A stretch of DNA of 33,602 nt from Bacilli bacterium (GCA_017511945.1 JAFWHR010000012.1:1-33602), one strand, 5' to 3'; positions 17,596 to 26,679 are shown, counted from the stretch's first letter. Numbers and translations are program-made. Notes: generated by a model from the sequence alone, not told the origin.

Positions 17596-17623
17596 ATTAT
17601 ATAGACATTGTTGTATTTGTCAA
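17596..17623 (-). promoter_or_regulatory. Divergent promoter, minus strand
   Basis: On the minus strand TTGACA (17623-17618) and TATAAT (17601-17596) are both consensus, with a 16-base spacer. The leader to ATG 17576 would be only about 12 bases and contains the G-rich ribosome binding site. Confidence 0.75.
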
Positions 17624-17646
17624 ATTACCTATTTAAATGGTATAAT
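17617..17646 (+). promoter_or_regulatory. Divergent promoter, plus strand
   Basis: TTGTCA (17617-17622) and TATAAT (17641-17646) are separated by 18 bases. The -35 elements of this and the minus-strand promoter overlap almost completely, so the two genes probably compete for polymerase or share a regulator. Confidence 0.65.
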
Positions 17647-17670
17647 TTTTATGGTAGGAGAGTTTGATAA

Positions 17671-19431
17671 ATGAGTAAAGTGAAGTTAGATTTGATTGAT
17701 AGAAATGAAAATGGAGAGAGATACTCTATAAAGGTATATATACCTATGAGTTTAGGCTTTATAGAAAACGTAACATTTATACTAGATAATGTAGATATAT
17801 ATAATATGAATTATTTATGTAAAAAAGGTGAATTTGCAGTTTTTGAATTAGAAAAATATTTTCCTACAAAAGCTATTTATCACTTTTATTTTAAGTTTTG
17901 TGCGAATGGTGCTGAAAAAATATTTGATGAATCTTTTTCCCTAAGTGTCAATTTTAAAACTCCTAAATGGACACATGGAAAGATGATGTACCACATATTT
18001 GTAGATAGATTTAGTAAAGATAAAGATTTGAAACACATGAAGAATAGATTTATTCATAAAAACTGGAATGAGGAAATAATAACTGGTCCAGATGAAAATG
18101 GATTTTGGAATACTGACTTTTACGGAGGAAGTTTAAAGGGAATTATAAATAAATTATCATATATTCAAAGTTTAGGTGTAGATATACTATATTTAAGTCC
18201 AATATTTTATAGTCAGTCTAATCACAGATATGATACTTCAGATTACGAGTTAATTGATCCTTATTTAGGTGATGAATGTGATTTGATTAAGCTTTGTGAT
18301 GAGTGTCACAAAAGAGGAATGCATATCATATTAGATGCAGTTTTTAATCACACTGGAAATGACAGTAAATACTTTAACGAATACTCTAATTTTGATATAC
18401 TTGGAGCTTATAATAGTAAATCATCTGAGTACTATGATTTTTATAGAAGGAAAAATGATAGTTTTGAATATTGGTGGGGGATGAAAAATCTTCCTGTTTG
18501 TGATGGAAACTCACCTCACTGGCAAGATTATATATATGGTGAAGGAGGTATAATTGATAAGTGGTTTAAATGTGATATTGATGGACTTAGATTAGATGTG
18601 GCTGACGAACTTACAGATGAGTTTATAGAAGGAATTAGAGGTGCTGTTAAGAGAAATAAAGAAGACGGTTTTATCTTAGGTGAAGTTTGGAAAAATCCGA
18701 TGAGAATGAATAGAGGATATATATCATCCGGTAAGGGTATGGATTCAGTTATGAATTATCAATTGGTAGATGCTTTGATAAGGTATTTTAAGTATGCAGA
18801 TGTATATAGAATTAAAGAAGTGTTAAATGAATTAAAATATGAATACCCTAAAGAGACATTATTTTCACTTATGAATTTTACATCAACACACGACATTTCT
18901 AGAGCTATTAACATATTTGGAAGTGATAGATTTAAAAAAGATGGGGAGTGGGCCTGGAATTTGTATGATGAAGATTATGAAAAAAGCAGAGTTTTTAAAC
19001 TGTCTAATTATGAATATGAAAAAGGAAAAGAACTATTTAAATTGTATCTTTTTACTTTGACATTTTGCCCTGGAATTTTATCAATATTTTACGGTGATGA
19101 AATAGGAATGGAAGGAGAGGGAAATTTATATAATAGAAAAGCTTTTACCTGGGATAAAATTGACTATGATTTACTTGAGTATTTTAGATTTATAGGTAAT
19201 GTTAGAAAAGAAGAGTACTATTCAGAAGCAGAATTTAATCCTTTAGAAATTAATGAAAAAACATTATCATTTGAGAGAATATCTGATAAATATAAATATG
19301 AAACGATAGTTAATAGAACTGATGAGGAAATAAAAATAGATTTGCCACAAAACTTTGATAAAATTTATACATTGAATTCAAATAGAAATGTTTTAAAGCC
19401 ACATGGTGGAATTACGATAAGAAAAAAATAG
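17671..19431 (+). CDS. GH13 alpha-glucan hydrolase (neopullulanase/cyclomaltodextrinase-like)
   Basis: The 586-residue protein begins with a beta-rich domain of about 95 residues like that of neopullulanases, then the catalytic barrel. Region I is DAVFNHT (222-228). Region II, GLRLDVADE (305-313), holds the nucleophile D309. Region III, LGEVW, holds the acid/base E338, and region IV, FTSTHD (403-408), completes the triad. YGGSLKGI, IQSLGVDILYLSPIF and the C-terminal beta-domain complete the family pattern. With no signal peptide it should act in the cytoplasm on imported maltodextrins, cyclodextrins or glycogen. Subfamily specificity cannot be fixed by eye. It is monocistronic, with GGTAGGAG before the ATG. 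Confidence 0.93.
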   Translation: MSKVKLDLIDRNENGERYSIKVYIPMSLGFIENVTFILDNVDIYNMNYLCKKGEFAVFELEKYFPTKAIYHFYFKFCANGAEKIFDESFSLSVNFKTPKWTHGKMMYHIFVDRFSKDKDLKHMKNRFIHKNWNEEIITGPDENGFWNTDFYGGSLKGIINKLSYIQSLGVDILYLSPIFYSQSNHRYDTSDYELIDPYLGDECDLIKLCDECHKRGMHIILDAVFNHTGNDSKYFNEYSNFDILGAYNSKSSEYYDFYRRKNDSFEYWWGMKNLPVCDGNSPHWQDYIYGEGGIIDKWFKCDIDGLRLDVADELTDEFIEGIRGAVKRNKEDGFILGEVWKNPMRMNRGYISSGKGMDSVMNYQLVDALIRYFKYADVYRIKEVLNELKYEYPKETLFSLMNFTSTHDISRAINIFGSDRFKKDGEWAWNLYDEDYEKSRVFKLSNYEYEKGKELFKLYLFTLTFCPGILSIFYGDEIGMEGEGNLYNRKAFTWDKIDYDLLEYFRFIGNVRKEEYYSEAEFNPLEINEKTLSFERISDKYKYETIVNRTDEEIKIDLPQNFDKIYTLNSNRNVLKPHGGITIRKK

Positions 19432-19452
19432 TAAATGAATACTATTTTTTTC
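19422..19452. terminator. Bidirectional terminator between the GH13 and FemX-type genes
   Basis: A perfect 12-bp stem, AAAAAAATAGTA (19422-19433) with TACTATTTTTTT (19440-19451), surrounds a six-base loop. The T-run serves the plus strand and the A-run, read as T, serves the minus strand. It lies across both stops of the convergent genes. Confidence 0.88.
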
Positions 19453-20692
19453 CAAATATACCAGTTATTCCAAAGGAATTTTTATACATAAAATATAGTG
19501 GACTATTTGTAACTAATTCAAAATCTCCTATATATTCAACGACCTTTGAATGAAAGTTCATTTTGAATTCATTTAATCCTTTGTATTTGCTATTTTCTTC
19601 GTTTATATTAGATACACCACCTAAATTTAATCTTTTAAATCCAAGCTTCGCATATCTTCCAATCAACTTCCAAATCAAAAGTTGTTTTGCCCCAAAATTT
19701 TTAAAATCGTCATCATATCCATCCATTATGATGTGTACTTCATCTTGCCATTTAACGACTAGAGCTGTTGAAATGATAATACCGTTTGGGTATTTTTTTA
19801 AATATTCAGTAGCTTTCGCAAGTTTATTTTTATATTTTACAACTTCTTTATCTGCTGAAAGTTTTTTGTTTATTACTCTATCAGGATTTTTTTTACTGTC
19901 TATGAGCATAGTATTTAATTCATGACTTTCCTTAGTGTATTTACTGTGCATGTTTTGAATATGTTTCAAATAGTCTGTAGTATCTAATTTGCTGTAATAA
20001 AAATCGATCATATTATTTTTGTTATATGAATCATATAGATCGTTAAAGTATTCCAAATCCCTTGGATATTTTTTCTTTGTTTGCATGTATAAATATTTTA
20101 GATCTTCTTTTTCCCCGTGATATATTTTAATTCCATCTCTAACTGCTTTTCTAATTTTGTTTCTAGTACTTTTATCCATATTTCCAAACAGTTTAATAAA
20201 ATTTAAATTCAAATTGATATACGACTCAAATCTCGGTTTTAAAGCTTCAAAATAGTTATTGTAACCTAGGTGAAAGTATCCATTTTTAATAAGTCTATCA
20301 TATGTTACTGAAAAATCATTATTGTTAAATATTACTCTTCCTTTATGATCATATACTTTTCTAATTATCATGGGATTAACTTTAACTGCTACTATATCTC
20401 TTTTTCCTAAGAATTTTTTTAAAACTTTAGTAAAATTAATTAACAGTTTTTCATTGTTGTAATCTATTAAAAAACCTCTAGGTGCGAGTGCATATTTAAA
20501 TCCGTTAACTTTATAAACTAAAATTAAACTAGCCGCTTTCATATAACCGCCTTCAATATATCCTAAATAAAGACAATCATATTCATGTTTTTTCATGACG
20601 TTTCCATAGTTTATTGTCTGATATACGGAAGAGGGTAAAAACTTACTTGTAAATTCAAAAAAATCATTTTCACTTAATAGTTTTATTTCCAT
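19442..20692 (-). CDS. FemA/B/X-type peptidoglycan interpeptide-bridge aminoacyltransferase
   Basis: The 416-residue protein fits the FemABX family. The N-terminal half has LPSSVYQTINYGNVMKK and YALAPRGFLIDY. A charged helical insert around residues 240-290 corresponds to the coiled-coil arm. The second GNAT-like half holds NGIIISTALVVKW and FGAKQLLIWKLI, then the family's KRLNLGGVSN segment. These enzymes use aminoacyl-tRNA to add Gly, Ala or Ser to lipid II stem peptides. Which amino acid is used cannot be told. AAGGAG precedes the ATG on the minus strand. The 110-base upstream gap shared with the next gene holds a minus-strand TATAAT but no strong -35. Confidence 0.88.
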   Translation of the reverse strand: MEIKLLSENDFFEFTSKFLPSSVYQTINYGNVMKKHEYDCLYLGYIEGGYMKAASLILVYKVNGFKYALAPRGFLIDYNNEKLLINFTKVLKKFLGKRDIVAVKVNPMIIRKVYDHKGRVIFNNNDFSVTYDRLIKNGYFHLGYNNYFEALKPRFESYINLNLNFIKLFGNMDKSTRNKIRKAVRDGIKIYHGEKEDLKYLYMQTKKKYPRDLEYFNDLYDSYNKNNMIDFYYSKLDTTDYLKHIQNMHSKYTKESHELNTMLIDSKKNPDRVINKKLSADKEVVKYKNKLAKATEYLKKYPNGIIISTALVVKWQDEVHIIMDGYDDDFKNFGAKQLLIWKLIGRYAKLGFKRLNLGGVSNINEENSKYKGLNEFKMNFHSKVVEYIGDFELVTNSPLYFMYKNSFGITGIFGKK

Positions 20693-20802
20693 ATAGCTCT
20701 CCTTAACTGTAATTTATTATACCATAGTTTGATAAATTTAAACAGTACTAAAAGTTTTCATATTTAAACTCTATTGTTAATATAAATATATAGGTGATAA
20801 TA

Positions 20803-21699
20803 ATGGATAAAGTAGGAATTGCTAGAGGTCTGTTTTACTACTATTACGGTGATATTTGGAAAAAGTTTTTTGATGAGTTAAATGTAGAATATGAAATTAG
20901 TCCAAGAACTAATAGACAGATAATGGATATGGGTCTTAAAAAAGCAAATGATGAAATGTGCCTTTCTTTAAAAACTTATTTAGGGCATATTTGCTATTTA
21001 AAAGATAGATGTACATATTTACTTGTTCCAAGAATATGTAACTATAATTCATCTAATCAGACATGCACTAACTTTTGGGCTATATATGATATTGTAAACA
21101 ATTTATTTGATAAAAAAGTACTTACATATAATATAGATTTAGATAAAAAAGAAACATTAAAAAAAGGACTATTTAGAATAGGTACTACACTAGGGAAGAG
21201 TAAATTAGATATTAAAAAAGCTTATATAAAAGCTATGAAGCATTACTATGATAATAGGAAAAAGTTAATAGATGACAATTATAAAAGATTAAATAGTAAA
21301 AAGATTAAAATACTCATAGTTTCTCATCCCTATAATACTTATGATGATATGATTGGAGGAAATATTGTTAAATATTTAAAATCAAACGACATAGAAGTAA
21401 TATTTTCAGATAGATTTGATACATTTAAAAATAGTGGCGTAAAACTATCTAAAGATTTATATTTTAAATACAGTAAGGAGTCTTTAGGAGGTATAGTAAA
21501 GTCATATGATAAAATTGATGGAATTATATTTGTATCATCATTTCCATGTGCGCCAGATAGTTTAGTAAATGAACTTGTAATTAGAAAGATTAAAAAACCA
21601 TGTATAAACATCATAATAGATGAATCAGAAGCTTTTACGGCTTTAGAAACTAGACTTGAGAGTTTTATAGATATGATAAGGAGAAATGCCTATGTATAA
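20803..21699 (+). CDS. Acyl-CoA dehydratase activase-related protein (DUF2229-like), first partner
   Basis: The 298-residue protein resembles the DUF2229 part of large 2-hydroxyacyl-CoA dehydratase activator proteins. It has GIARGLFYYYYGDIWKKFF, ISPRTNRQIMDMGLKKANDE with a conserved Cys (EMCLSLKTYLGHI), LLVPRICNY, and a C-terminal DESEAFTALETRLESFIDM block. ATG 20803 is preferred over an in-frame GTG at 20794 because TAGGTG lies just upstream. It overlaps the next gene by eight bases, and the three genes to 23682 form one unit. The family is widespread in anaerobic Bacillota, usually as one long fused protein. The true substrate is unknown; no dehydratase subunits are adjacent. Confidence 0.82.
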   Translation: MDKVGIARGLFYYYYGDIWKKFFDELNVEYEISPRTNRQIMDMGLKKANDEMCLSLKTYLGHICYLKDRCTYLLVPRICNYNSSNQTCTNFWAIYDIVNNLFDKKVLTYNIDLDKKETLKKGLFRIGTTLGKSKLDIKKAYIKAMKHYYDNRKKLIDDNYKRLNSKKIKILIVSHPYNTYDDMIGGNIVKYLKSNDIEVIFSDRFDTFKNSGVKLSKDLYFKYSKESLGGIVKSYDKIDGIIFVSSFPCAPDSLVNELVIRKIKKPCINIIIDESEAFTALETRLESFIDMIRRNAYV

Positions 21700-22750
21700 T
21701 GTATCTTTTCCGAGAATGGGAGATTATGATGTTCCAGCTAAATTCTTATTAACTCACGTATTAAATGTAAATGTAATTAGTCCTCCTAAGATAACTGAAA
21801 GAACAGTAGAACTTGGAACTAAATATTCCCCAGAATTTATATGCACTCCTTTTAAATATACTTTAGGAACGATGATAGAGTGTTTAAATAAGGGGGCGGA
21901 AATTCTTATTCAACAAGGCGGGGGATGTAGATATGGATATTACTCTGAACTTCAGGAGAAAATACTTAAAGATTTAAATTATGAATTTAAGATGGTTAAT
22001 CTAGTTACTGAAGGAAAGCTGAGAATTAAAAGAATTAACAGATGTTTTAAAAAAATAAATCCTAAATATAGTAAAATTAAAGCTATTTACTATACATTTA
22101 TAACTATTAAAATGATAAAGTATATGGATAAGATAGATGAATATATTAGGGAAAATATCGGTTTTGAAATTAAGCAAGGATCATTTGAAAATATTAAAGA
22201 AGAGATGCTTATTAAATTTGGGAAAGTTAGGTCGTATCATGAACTTAAGGTACTATATAGAAATTATCTAAATAGAATTAGAAAGGTTAAAATATATAAA
22301 CCTGACGATAGACTTAAGGTAGGTATTATAGGTGAGTTATATACAGTTATGGAACCTTATTCAAATTACTTTTTAGAAAAGGAACTTGCCAAAAATGGTA
22401 TTGAAATTAAGAGGTTTACAAATGTAGATTATCTCTTTTTTAAAAAGGGTAAGAGGATGAGAAAATATTTGAAAAAAAATAAATATGTAAAGTATTCTAT
22501 GGGAGCAGATGCAGCTGATAATGTAGCAAATACTGAGTATTTGTGTACTCACGGGTATGATGGAATTATACATATAAAGTCTTCTTTTTGTACGCCTGAG
22601 ATAGGTGCGATGAGTTTAATAAATAAGGTAGCTGATAAATATGGAAAACCAGTTTTATTTTTTACGTTTGACACTCAAAGTTCTACTGCTGGAATAAAAA
22701 CTAGGTTAGAAGCTTTTTACGATATGCTTGAGATGAGGAGGAAAATATGA
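21692..22750 (+). CDS. Acyl-CoA dehydratase activase-related protein, second partner
   Basis: The 352-residue protein matches the second half of the activase-related region. It has SFPRMGDYDVPAKFLL, VISPPKITERTVELGTKYSP, a conserved Cys in EFICTPFKYTLG, QQGGGCRYGYYSELQ and a C-terminal STAGIKTRLEAFYDMLEMR. The GGGC loop usually reads GGGCGPCRFGYY, so one of the two Cys is missing here. ATG 21692, eight bases after AAGGAG, is preferred over ATG 21686 only two bases after it. The stop overlaps the next start as ATGA. Its C-terminal RLEAFYDML block repeats that of the preceding gene, so the two may be ancient duplicates. Confidence 0.82.
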   Translation: MYNVSFPRMGDYDVPAKFLLTHVLNVNVISPPKITERTVELGTKYSPEFICTPFKYTLGTMIECLNKGAEILIQQGGGCRYGYYSELQEKILKDLNYEFKMVNLVTEGKLRIKRINRCFKKINPKYSKIKAIYYTFITIKMIKYMDKIDEYIRENIGFEIKQGSFENIKEEMLIKFGKVRSYHELKVLYRNYLNRIRKVKIYKPDDRLKVGIIGELYTVMEPYSNYFLEKELAKNGIEIKRFTNVDYLFFKKGKRMRKYLKKNKYVKYSMGADAADNVANTEYLCTHGYDGIIHIKSSFCTPEIGAMSLINKVADKYGKPVLFFTFDTQSSTAGIKTRLEAFYDMLEMRRKI

Positions 22751-23682
22751 AAGAGTGCTATTTGGGAGTTGATATTGGATCTATATCAACTAAAGGAGTA
22801 ATAATAGATGAGAGAAATGATATAATATGTAAATCTTACATATGGACTGAAGGCAATCCGGTAAAGGCTGTTAGGAAACTTATAAATATACTTAAAAAGG
22901 AACTTCCAGAAAACTGTATTATTAAAGGTATAGGTACAACTGGAAGTGCGAGAAAATTAATAGGTTTAATGCTTGGGGCAAATGCTATTAAAAATGAGAT
23001 AACTGCTCATGCAGTGGGCACTTTATCATTTCACAAAGATGTTAAAACAATATTAGAAATTGGTGGACAAGATTCAAAGGTTATTTTAATTAGAAATGGA
23101 ATTATAACTGATTTTGCGATGAATACGTTATGTGCGGCGGGAACTGGGTCGTTTTTATCTTCGCAAGCTAAAAGGCTTGGGGTTTCTGTAAATGATTTTG
23201 GTTCTTACGCTTTAAAATCAAACAGTCCTGTTAAGATAGCGGCTAGATGTACGGTATTTGCTGAATCTGATTTAGTCCATAAAGCTCAGGTTGGATACTC
23301 TAAAGAAGATATCATTGCTGGACTTTGTAAAAGCGTAGTTTTAAATTATTTAAACAACGTGTGTAAAGGAAAGAGAATTCAATCACCTATAGTATTCCAG
23401 GGGGGAGTATCTAAAAATGAAGGGGTAGTTAAATATTTTAAAGAGATATTAAATGAGGATATTTATGTAGATGATAATGGTCATTTAATGGGGGCGATTG
23501 GAATTGCAATTTTATCTAGAAAAAATAAAAATGGCAAATCATATTCTTTAGATATAAATGACATTAAATTTGAAACTAAGGGTTTTGAATGTACACTTTG
23601 TCCGAATAACTGTGAGATAGTTAGAATAATTAAAGATGGTAAAAAGATAGATTCTTTTGGAAGTAAATGTGGAAGATACTAA
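22747..23682 (+). CDS. BadF/BadG/BcrA/BcrD-type ATPase (acyl-CoA dehydratase activase)
   Basis: The 311-residue protein is an ASKHA-fold activase. The phosphate loop is GVDIGSISTKGVII, followed by EIGGQDSKVI and the cluster-binding segment CAAGTGSFLSSQAKRLG; a second Cys lies in KIAARCTVFAESD. Homodimeric activases of this family bridge a [4Fe-4S] cluster with these Cys and use ATP to drive an electron into a dehydratase partner. A C-terminal CTLCPNNC with a further Cys near the end (SKCGRY) may bind a second cluster. It is the last gene of the three-gene unit and overlaps its predecessor by four bases. The partner in this organism is most likely the pair of proteins upstream. Confidence 0.88.
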   Translation: MKECYLGVDIGSISTKGVIIDERNDIICKSYIWTEGNPVKAVRKLINILKKELPENCIIKGIGTTGSARKLIGLMLGANAIKNEITAHAVGTLSFHKDVKTILEIGGQDSKVILIRNGIITDFAMNTLCAAGTGSFLSSQAKRLGVSVNDFGSYALKSNSPVKIAARCTVFAESDLVHKAQVGYSKEDIIAGLCKSVVLNYLNNVCKGKRIQSPIVFQGGVSKNEGVVKYFKEILNEDIYVDDNGHLMGAIGIAILSRKNKNGKSYSLDINDIKFETKGFECTLCPNNCEIVRIIKDGKKIDSFGSKCGRY

Positions 23683-23685
23683 TAT

Positions 23686-23714
23686 TTGACATAAAAATAT
23701 TTTTAGTGTATATA
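23686..23714 (+). promoter_or_regulatory. Promoter for topA
   Basis: TTGACA (23686-23691) and TATATA (23709-23714) are separated by 17 bases, starting just after the preceding stop. Confidence 0.6.
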
Positions 23715-23738
23715 TTTATTTGTGGAGATGAGAAATAA

Positions 23739-25769
23739 ATGGGCAAAAAATTAGTTATAGTCGAGTCACCGACAAAAGTTAAATCAATTGGTAAATATTT
23801 AGGTAGTGATTATATCGTATCTTCAAGTAAAGGGCACATTAGAGATTTATCAACTAAAGGTAAATACGGTTTTGGTGTGGATATAGAGGATAATTTTAAA
23901 CCTGATTATAAGACTATTAAAGGTAAAAAAGCAGTTATAGATGAGCTTAAAAAAGAGGTTAAAAAAGTAGATAAAGTATATCTTGCAACCGATCTCGATA
24001 GAGAAGGAGAGGCAATTGCTTGGCATTTATATGATGTGCTTGGATTAAATGATGATAATTATAGTAGAGTAGTATTTAATGAGATAACTAAAAATACGAT
24101 AATAGAAGCTATTAAAAAAGATGGTAAAATAGATAAAAATTTAGTTAATTCTCAGGAGACTAGAAGGATACTTGATAGGATAATTGGTTTTAGACTTTCT
24201 AAATTAATACAATCTAAAACTGATGGTTCTTCTGCTGGTAGGGTTCAAAGTGTCGCATTAAAATTAATCGTCGATAAAGAAAGGGAAATTGAAGCTTTTA
24301 TACCTGAAGAATACTGGACAATTAGTGCGGAGTTTGATGGGTTTAAGGCTGATTTATTTAACTATAAACATAAAAAAATAGAGATTAAAAATGAAAAAGA
24401 AGCAAATGACATTTTAGATAAATTATCTAAAGCATTTGAAATAGAGAAAGTAGATAAAAAGGAAAAAAACAAATCATCTAGACCACCTTTTACAACGTCA
24501 ACTCTTCAGCAAGCAGCTGCTAATAAACTTAGATTTTCTTCTAGAAAGACTATGAGTGTTGCCCAAAAACTATATGAGGGAATAGATCTAGATAGTGAAA
24601 CAGCAGGTTTAATTACTTATATGCGTACTGATTCAATTAGACTTTCTAATGAGTTTATCGCAAGTGCTTATAAATTTATTGAAACTAAGTATGGTAAAGA
24701 GTATACGGGAGCTGTTAAAAAGAGTAAGAAAACTGAAAACGTACAAGACGCTCATGAGGCTATAAGACCTACGGATATTAATAGAACTCCAGAGTCTATT
24801 AAGAAATATTTATCAGCCGATGAGTATAAACTATATAGAATGATTTACTATAGAGCGCTCGCTAGTATAATGGCTCCTGCTAAGGTATTAGGAACTACAA
24901 TTATACTTAACAATAATGATTATCAGTTTAAGGCAACTGGTCAAATAATAACTTTTGACGGTTATTTGAAGGTATTTAAGGATTATGAAGATACTAAGGA
25001 TACTACGCTTCCGCCATTTGATCAGTATAAATCAAATGTTATTGTATCAAATGAGATAAATAAATGCCAACACTTCACTGAACCACCTGCACGTTATACA
25101 GAAGCTAAATTAATTAAAGAGATGGATGAACTTGGAATAGGAAGACCCTCAACTTATGCGACTATAATTGACAATATTAAAAAAAGAGGTTATGTGAGTT
25201 TAACTGATAGAAAGTTTGTTCCAACTGAGATAGGTTTTGAGGTTACTGATAAACTTCAGGAATTTTTCTCTAATTTAATAAATGTCGAATATACAGCTGG
25301 TATGGAAAGTGATTTGGATAAAATAGCTGAAGGAAAAGAAGTATGGTATGAAGTATTAAAGGATTTTTATAAAGATTTTGAACCATTGGTTAAAGAAGCT
25401 TTTGATAAAATGCCCAAAAAGGAAGCAGAAAAAACTGGTGAAGATTGTCCTGAATGTGGTCACCCTTTAGTTATTAGAAAAGGAAGATATGGTGCTTTTA
25501 CTGCTTGTAGTAATTTTCCAGAGTGTAAGTATATTAAACAGGAACCTAAAGAGATTAAGGAAATATGTGACTGTCCTAATTGTGATGGCAAGATAGTTGA
25601 AAAGACAACTAGAAGAGGGAAATTATTTTATGGATGTAATAATTATCCAAAGTGTAAAACAGCTTATTGGGATAAACCTTTAGGTGAAAAATGTCCTAAA
25701 TGTGGGGAGATGCTTGTTATAAAAAACGATACTGTTAAATGCACAAAATGTGATTATGTAAAAGATTAG
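23739..25769 (+). CDS. topA: DNA topoisomerase I
   Basis: The 676-residue type IA enzyme relaxes negative supercoils. The Toprim domain starts VIVESPTKVKSIGKYLG and holds LATDLDREGEAIAWHL. The active-site Tyr is in GLITYMRTDSIRLS (about Y294), and DAHEAIRPTD and GIGRPSTYATII follow. Three C-terminal four-Cys zinc domains are present: one beginning CPECGHPLVI, one beginning CPNCDGKIVE and one beginning CPKCGEMLVI. The first two retain the GRYGAF- and GKLFYG-type turns. GGAGATGAG precedes the ATG. It is not linked to dprA as it often is in other Bacillota. Confidence 0.97.
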   Translation: MGKKLVIVESPTKVKSIGKYLGSDYIVSSSKGHIRDLSTKGKYGFGVDIEDNFKPDYKTIKGKKAVIDELKKEVKKVDKVYLATDLDREGEAIAWHLYDVLGLNDDNYSRVVFNEITKNTIIEAIKKDGKIDKNLVNSQETRRILDRIIGFRLSKLIQSKTDGSSAGRVQSVALKLIVDKEREIEAFIPEEYWTISAEFDGFKADLFNYKHKKIEIKNEKEANDILDKLSKAFEIEKVDKKEKNKSSRPPFTTSTLQQAAANKLRFSSRKTMSVAQKLYEGIDLDSETAGLITYMRTDSIRLSNEFIASAYKFIETKYGKEYTGAVKKSKKTENVQDAHEAIRPTDINRTPESIKKYLSADEYKLYRMIYYRALASIMAPAKVLGTTIILNNNDYQFKATGQIITFDGYLKVFKDYEDTKDTTLPPFDQYKSNVIVSNEINKCQHFTEPPARYTEAKLIKEMDELGIGRPSTYATIIDNIKKRGYVSLTDRKFVPTEIGFEVTDKLQEFFSNLINVEYTAGMESDLDKIAEGKEVWYEVLKDFYKDFEPLVKEAFDKMPKKEAEKTGEDCPECGHPLVIRKGRYGAFTACSNFPECKYIKQEPKEIKEICDCPNCDGKIVEKTTRRGKLFYGCNNYPKCKTAYWDKPLGEKCPKCGEMLVIKNDTVKCTKCDYVKD

Positions 25770-25787
25770 GAATTCTAATCTTTTTTT
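25760..25787 (+). terminator. Intrinsic terminator after topA
   Basis: AAAAGATTAG (25760-25769) pairs perfectly with CTAATCTTTT (25775-25784) around GAATT, followed by TTT. The stem includes the topA stop. Confidence 0.9.
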
Positions 25788-25849
25788 GTAATATTGTTTT
25801 AAATTAATAATATACTTTATTAGAGATGGTTACTAGGAGGATGAATAAA

Positions 25850-26341
25850 ATGATTAACAAAAGAAGCTTGTGGTTTTTAACTTTATTCAGTTTGATATTA
25901 GTACTTAGTGTATACTACATTACTATGCCAAGTGAACTTTTAATGGCAACTAATAATGGAAGTAAAAAGGAAGTTTCAACGGAAAAAGAGGAGGAAAACT
26001 CTGAACTTGTCGCTCTTAGAGTTGAAGAAGAAGAGAAGATGCTTGATAAAATGACAGAATTAAAAAAAATACTTACAGATTCTAAAGCTTCAACTGAAGA
26101 GAAGAATAAGGCATTTGAACAACTTCAAAATTTAAGTAAAAACAGATCAAAAGAAGAGGAAGTTGAGAAAAAGATTGAGGAAGAATTTAAGATTAAATCA
26201 TTTGTCAGTATAAATGAAAATAATGTCAATGTAGTTGTCGATAGTACTGAACATAACAGAACTATCGCCAATAAAATCATGAGATCTGTTCAATCTAATT
26301 TTGATGTTCCTATGAAAATATCTGTAAAATTTCAAAAATGA
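25850..26341 (+). CDS. spoIIIAH: Stage III sporulation protein AH
   Basis: The 163-residue protein starts INKRSLWFLTLFSLILVLSVYY, a membrane anchor typical of SpoIIIAH. An acidic helical linker follows, then a compact C-terminal domain (FVSINENNVNVVV ... SNFDVPMKISVKF) like the YscJ/FliF-type ring-building fold. In endosporulation it sits in the mother-cell outer membrane around the forespore and binds SpoIIQ to form the feeding channel. ATG 25850, nine bases from AGGAGG, is chosen; ATG 25841 directly abuts that site. Here it stands alone behind topA rather than at the end of the spoIIIAA-AH operon. Confidence 0.9.
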   Translation: MINKRSLWFLTLFSLILVLSVYYITMPSELLMATNNGSKKEVSTEKEEENSELVALRVEEEEKMLDKMTELKKILTDSKASTEEKNKAFEQLQNLSKNRSKEEEVEKKIEEEFKIKSFVSINENNVNVVVDSTEHNRTIANKIMRSVQSNFDVPMKISVKFQK

Positions 26342-26368
26342 ACTTTCAACTTAAATTGGAAGTTTTTT
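26341..26368 (+). terminator. Intrinsic terminator after spoIIIAH
   Basis: AACTTTCAA (26341-26349) pairs with TTGGAAGTT (26356-26364), with one G-U pair and a six-base loop, followed by T residues. Confidence 0.82.
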
Positions 26369-26447
26369 AGGCTATTAATACTCGCAAAATATATAATAAA
26401 TCATAAAATAAACTGTATATAACCACCCTAGGGAAAGCGAGGTTAAT

Positions 26448-26654
26448 ATGAAAAATAGTATTCTAACTAAAAGGGAACGTGAAGTTTTTGAATTATTAAT
26501 TCAAAATTACGATACAAATGAAATTGCCAGTAATTTAGGTATTAGTGATAAAACTGTTAGAAATCACATTTCGAATGCTATGCAAAAACTCGGTGTTAAA
26601 GGTCGTGCTGGTGCAGTAATAGAACTTTTAAGACTTGGAGAGATTTCACTTTAA
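26448..26654 (+). CDS. gerE: GerE-like LuxR-type HTH regulator
   Basis: The 68-residue protein is a stand-alone LuxR/GerE helix-turn-helix. It contains LTKREREVFELLIQNYDTNE and, after it, IASNLGISDKTVRNHISNAM then KLGVKGRAGAV. The absence of any receiver or sensor domain and the size (Bacillus GerE is 74 residues) point to GerE, the last mother-cell regulator of spore-coat genes. Its place between spoIIIAH and gerM supports a sporulation role. GCGAGGT lies before the ATG. CATAAAATA (26402-26410) matches the sigma-K -10 pattern CATAnnnTA, but I see no well-spaced -35. Confidence 0.88.
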   Translation: MKNSILTKREREVFELLIQNYDTNEIASNLGISDKTVRNHISNAMQKLGVKGRAGAVIELLRLGEISL

Positions 26655-26679
26655 AAGGTTAATAATAAAACCTTTTTTT
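26653..26679 (+). terminator. Intrinsic terminator after gerE
   Basis: AAAAGGTT (26653-26660) pairs with AACCTTTT (26669-26676) around an eight-base loop, followed by further T residues. The stem overlaps the gerE stop. Confidence 0.85.

Noticed and set aside
17436-17636. Plus-strand frame over the divergent promoter region
   Set aside because: Lies antisense to the TPR-like gene and across its promoter, with no ribosome binding site.
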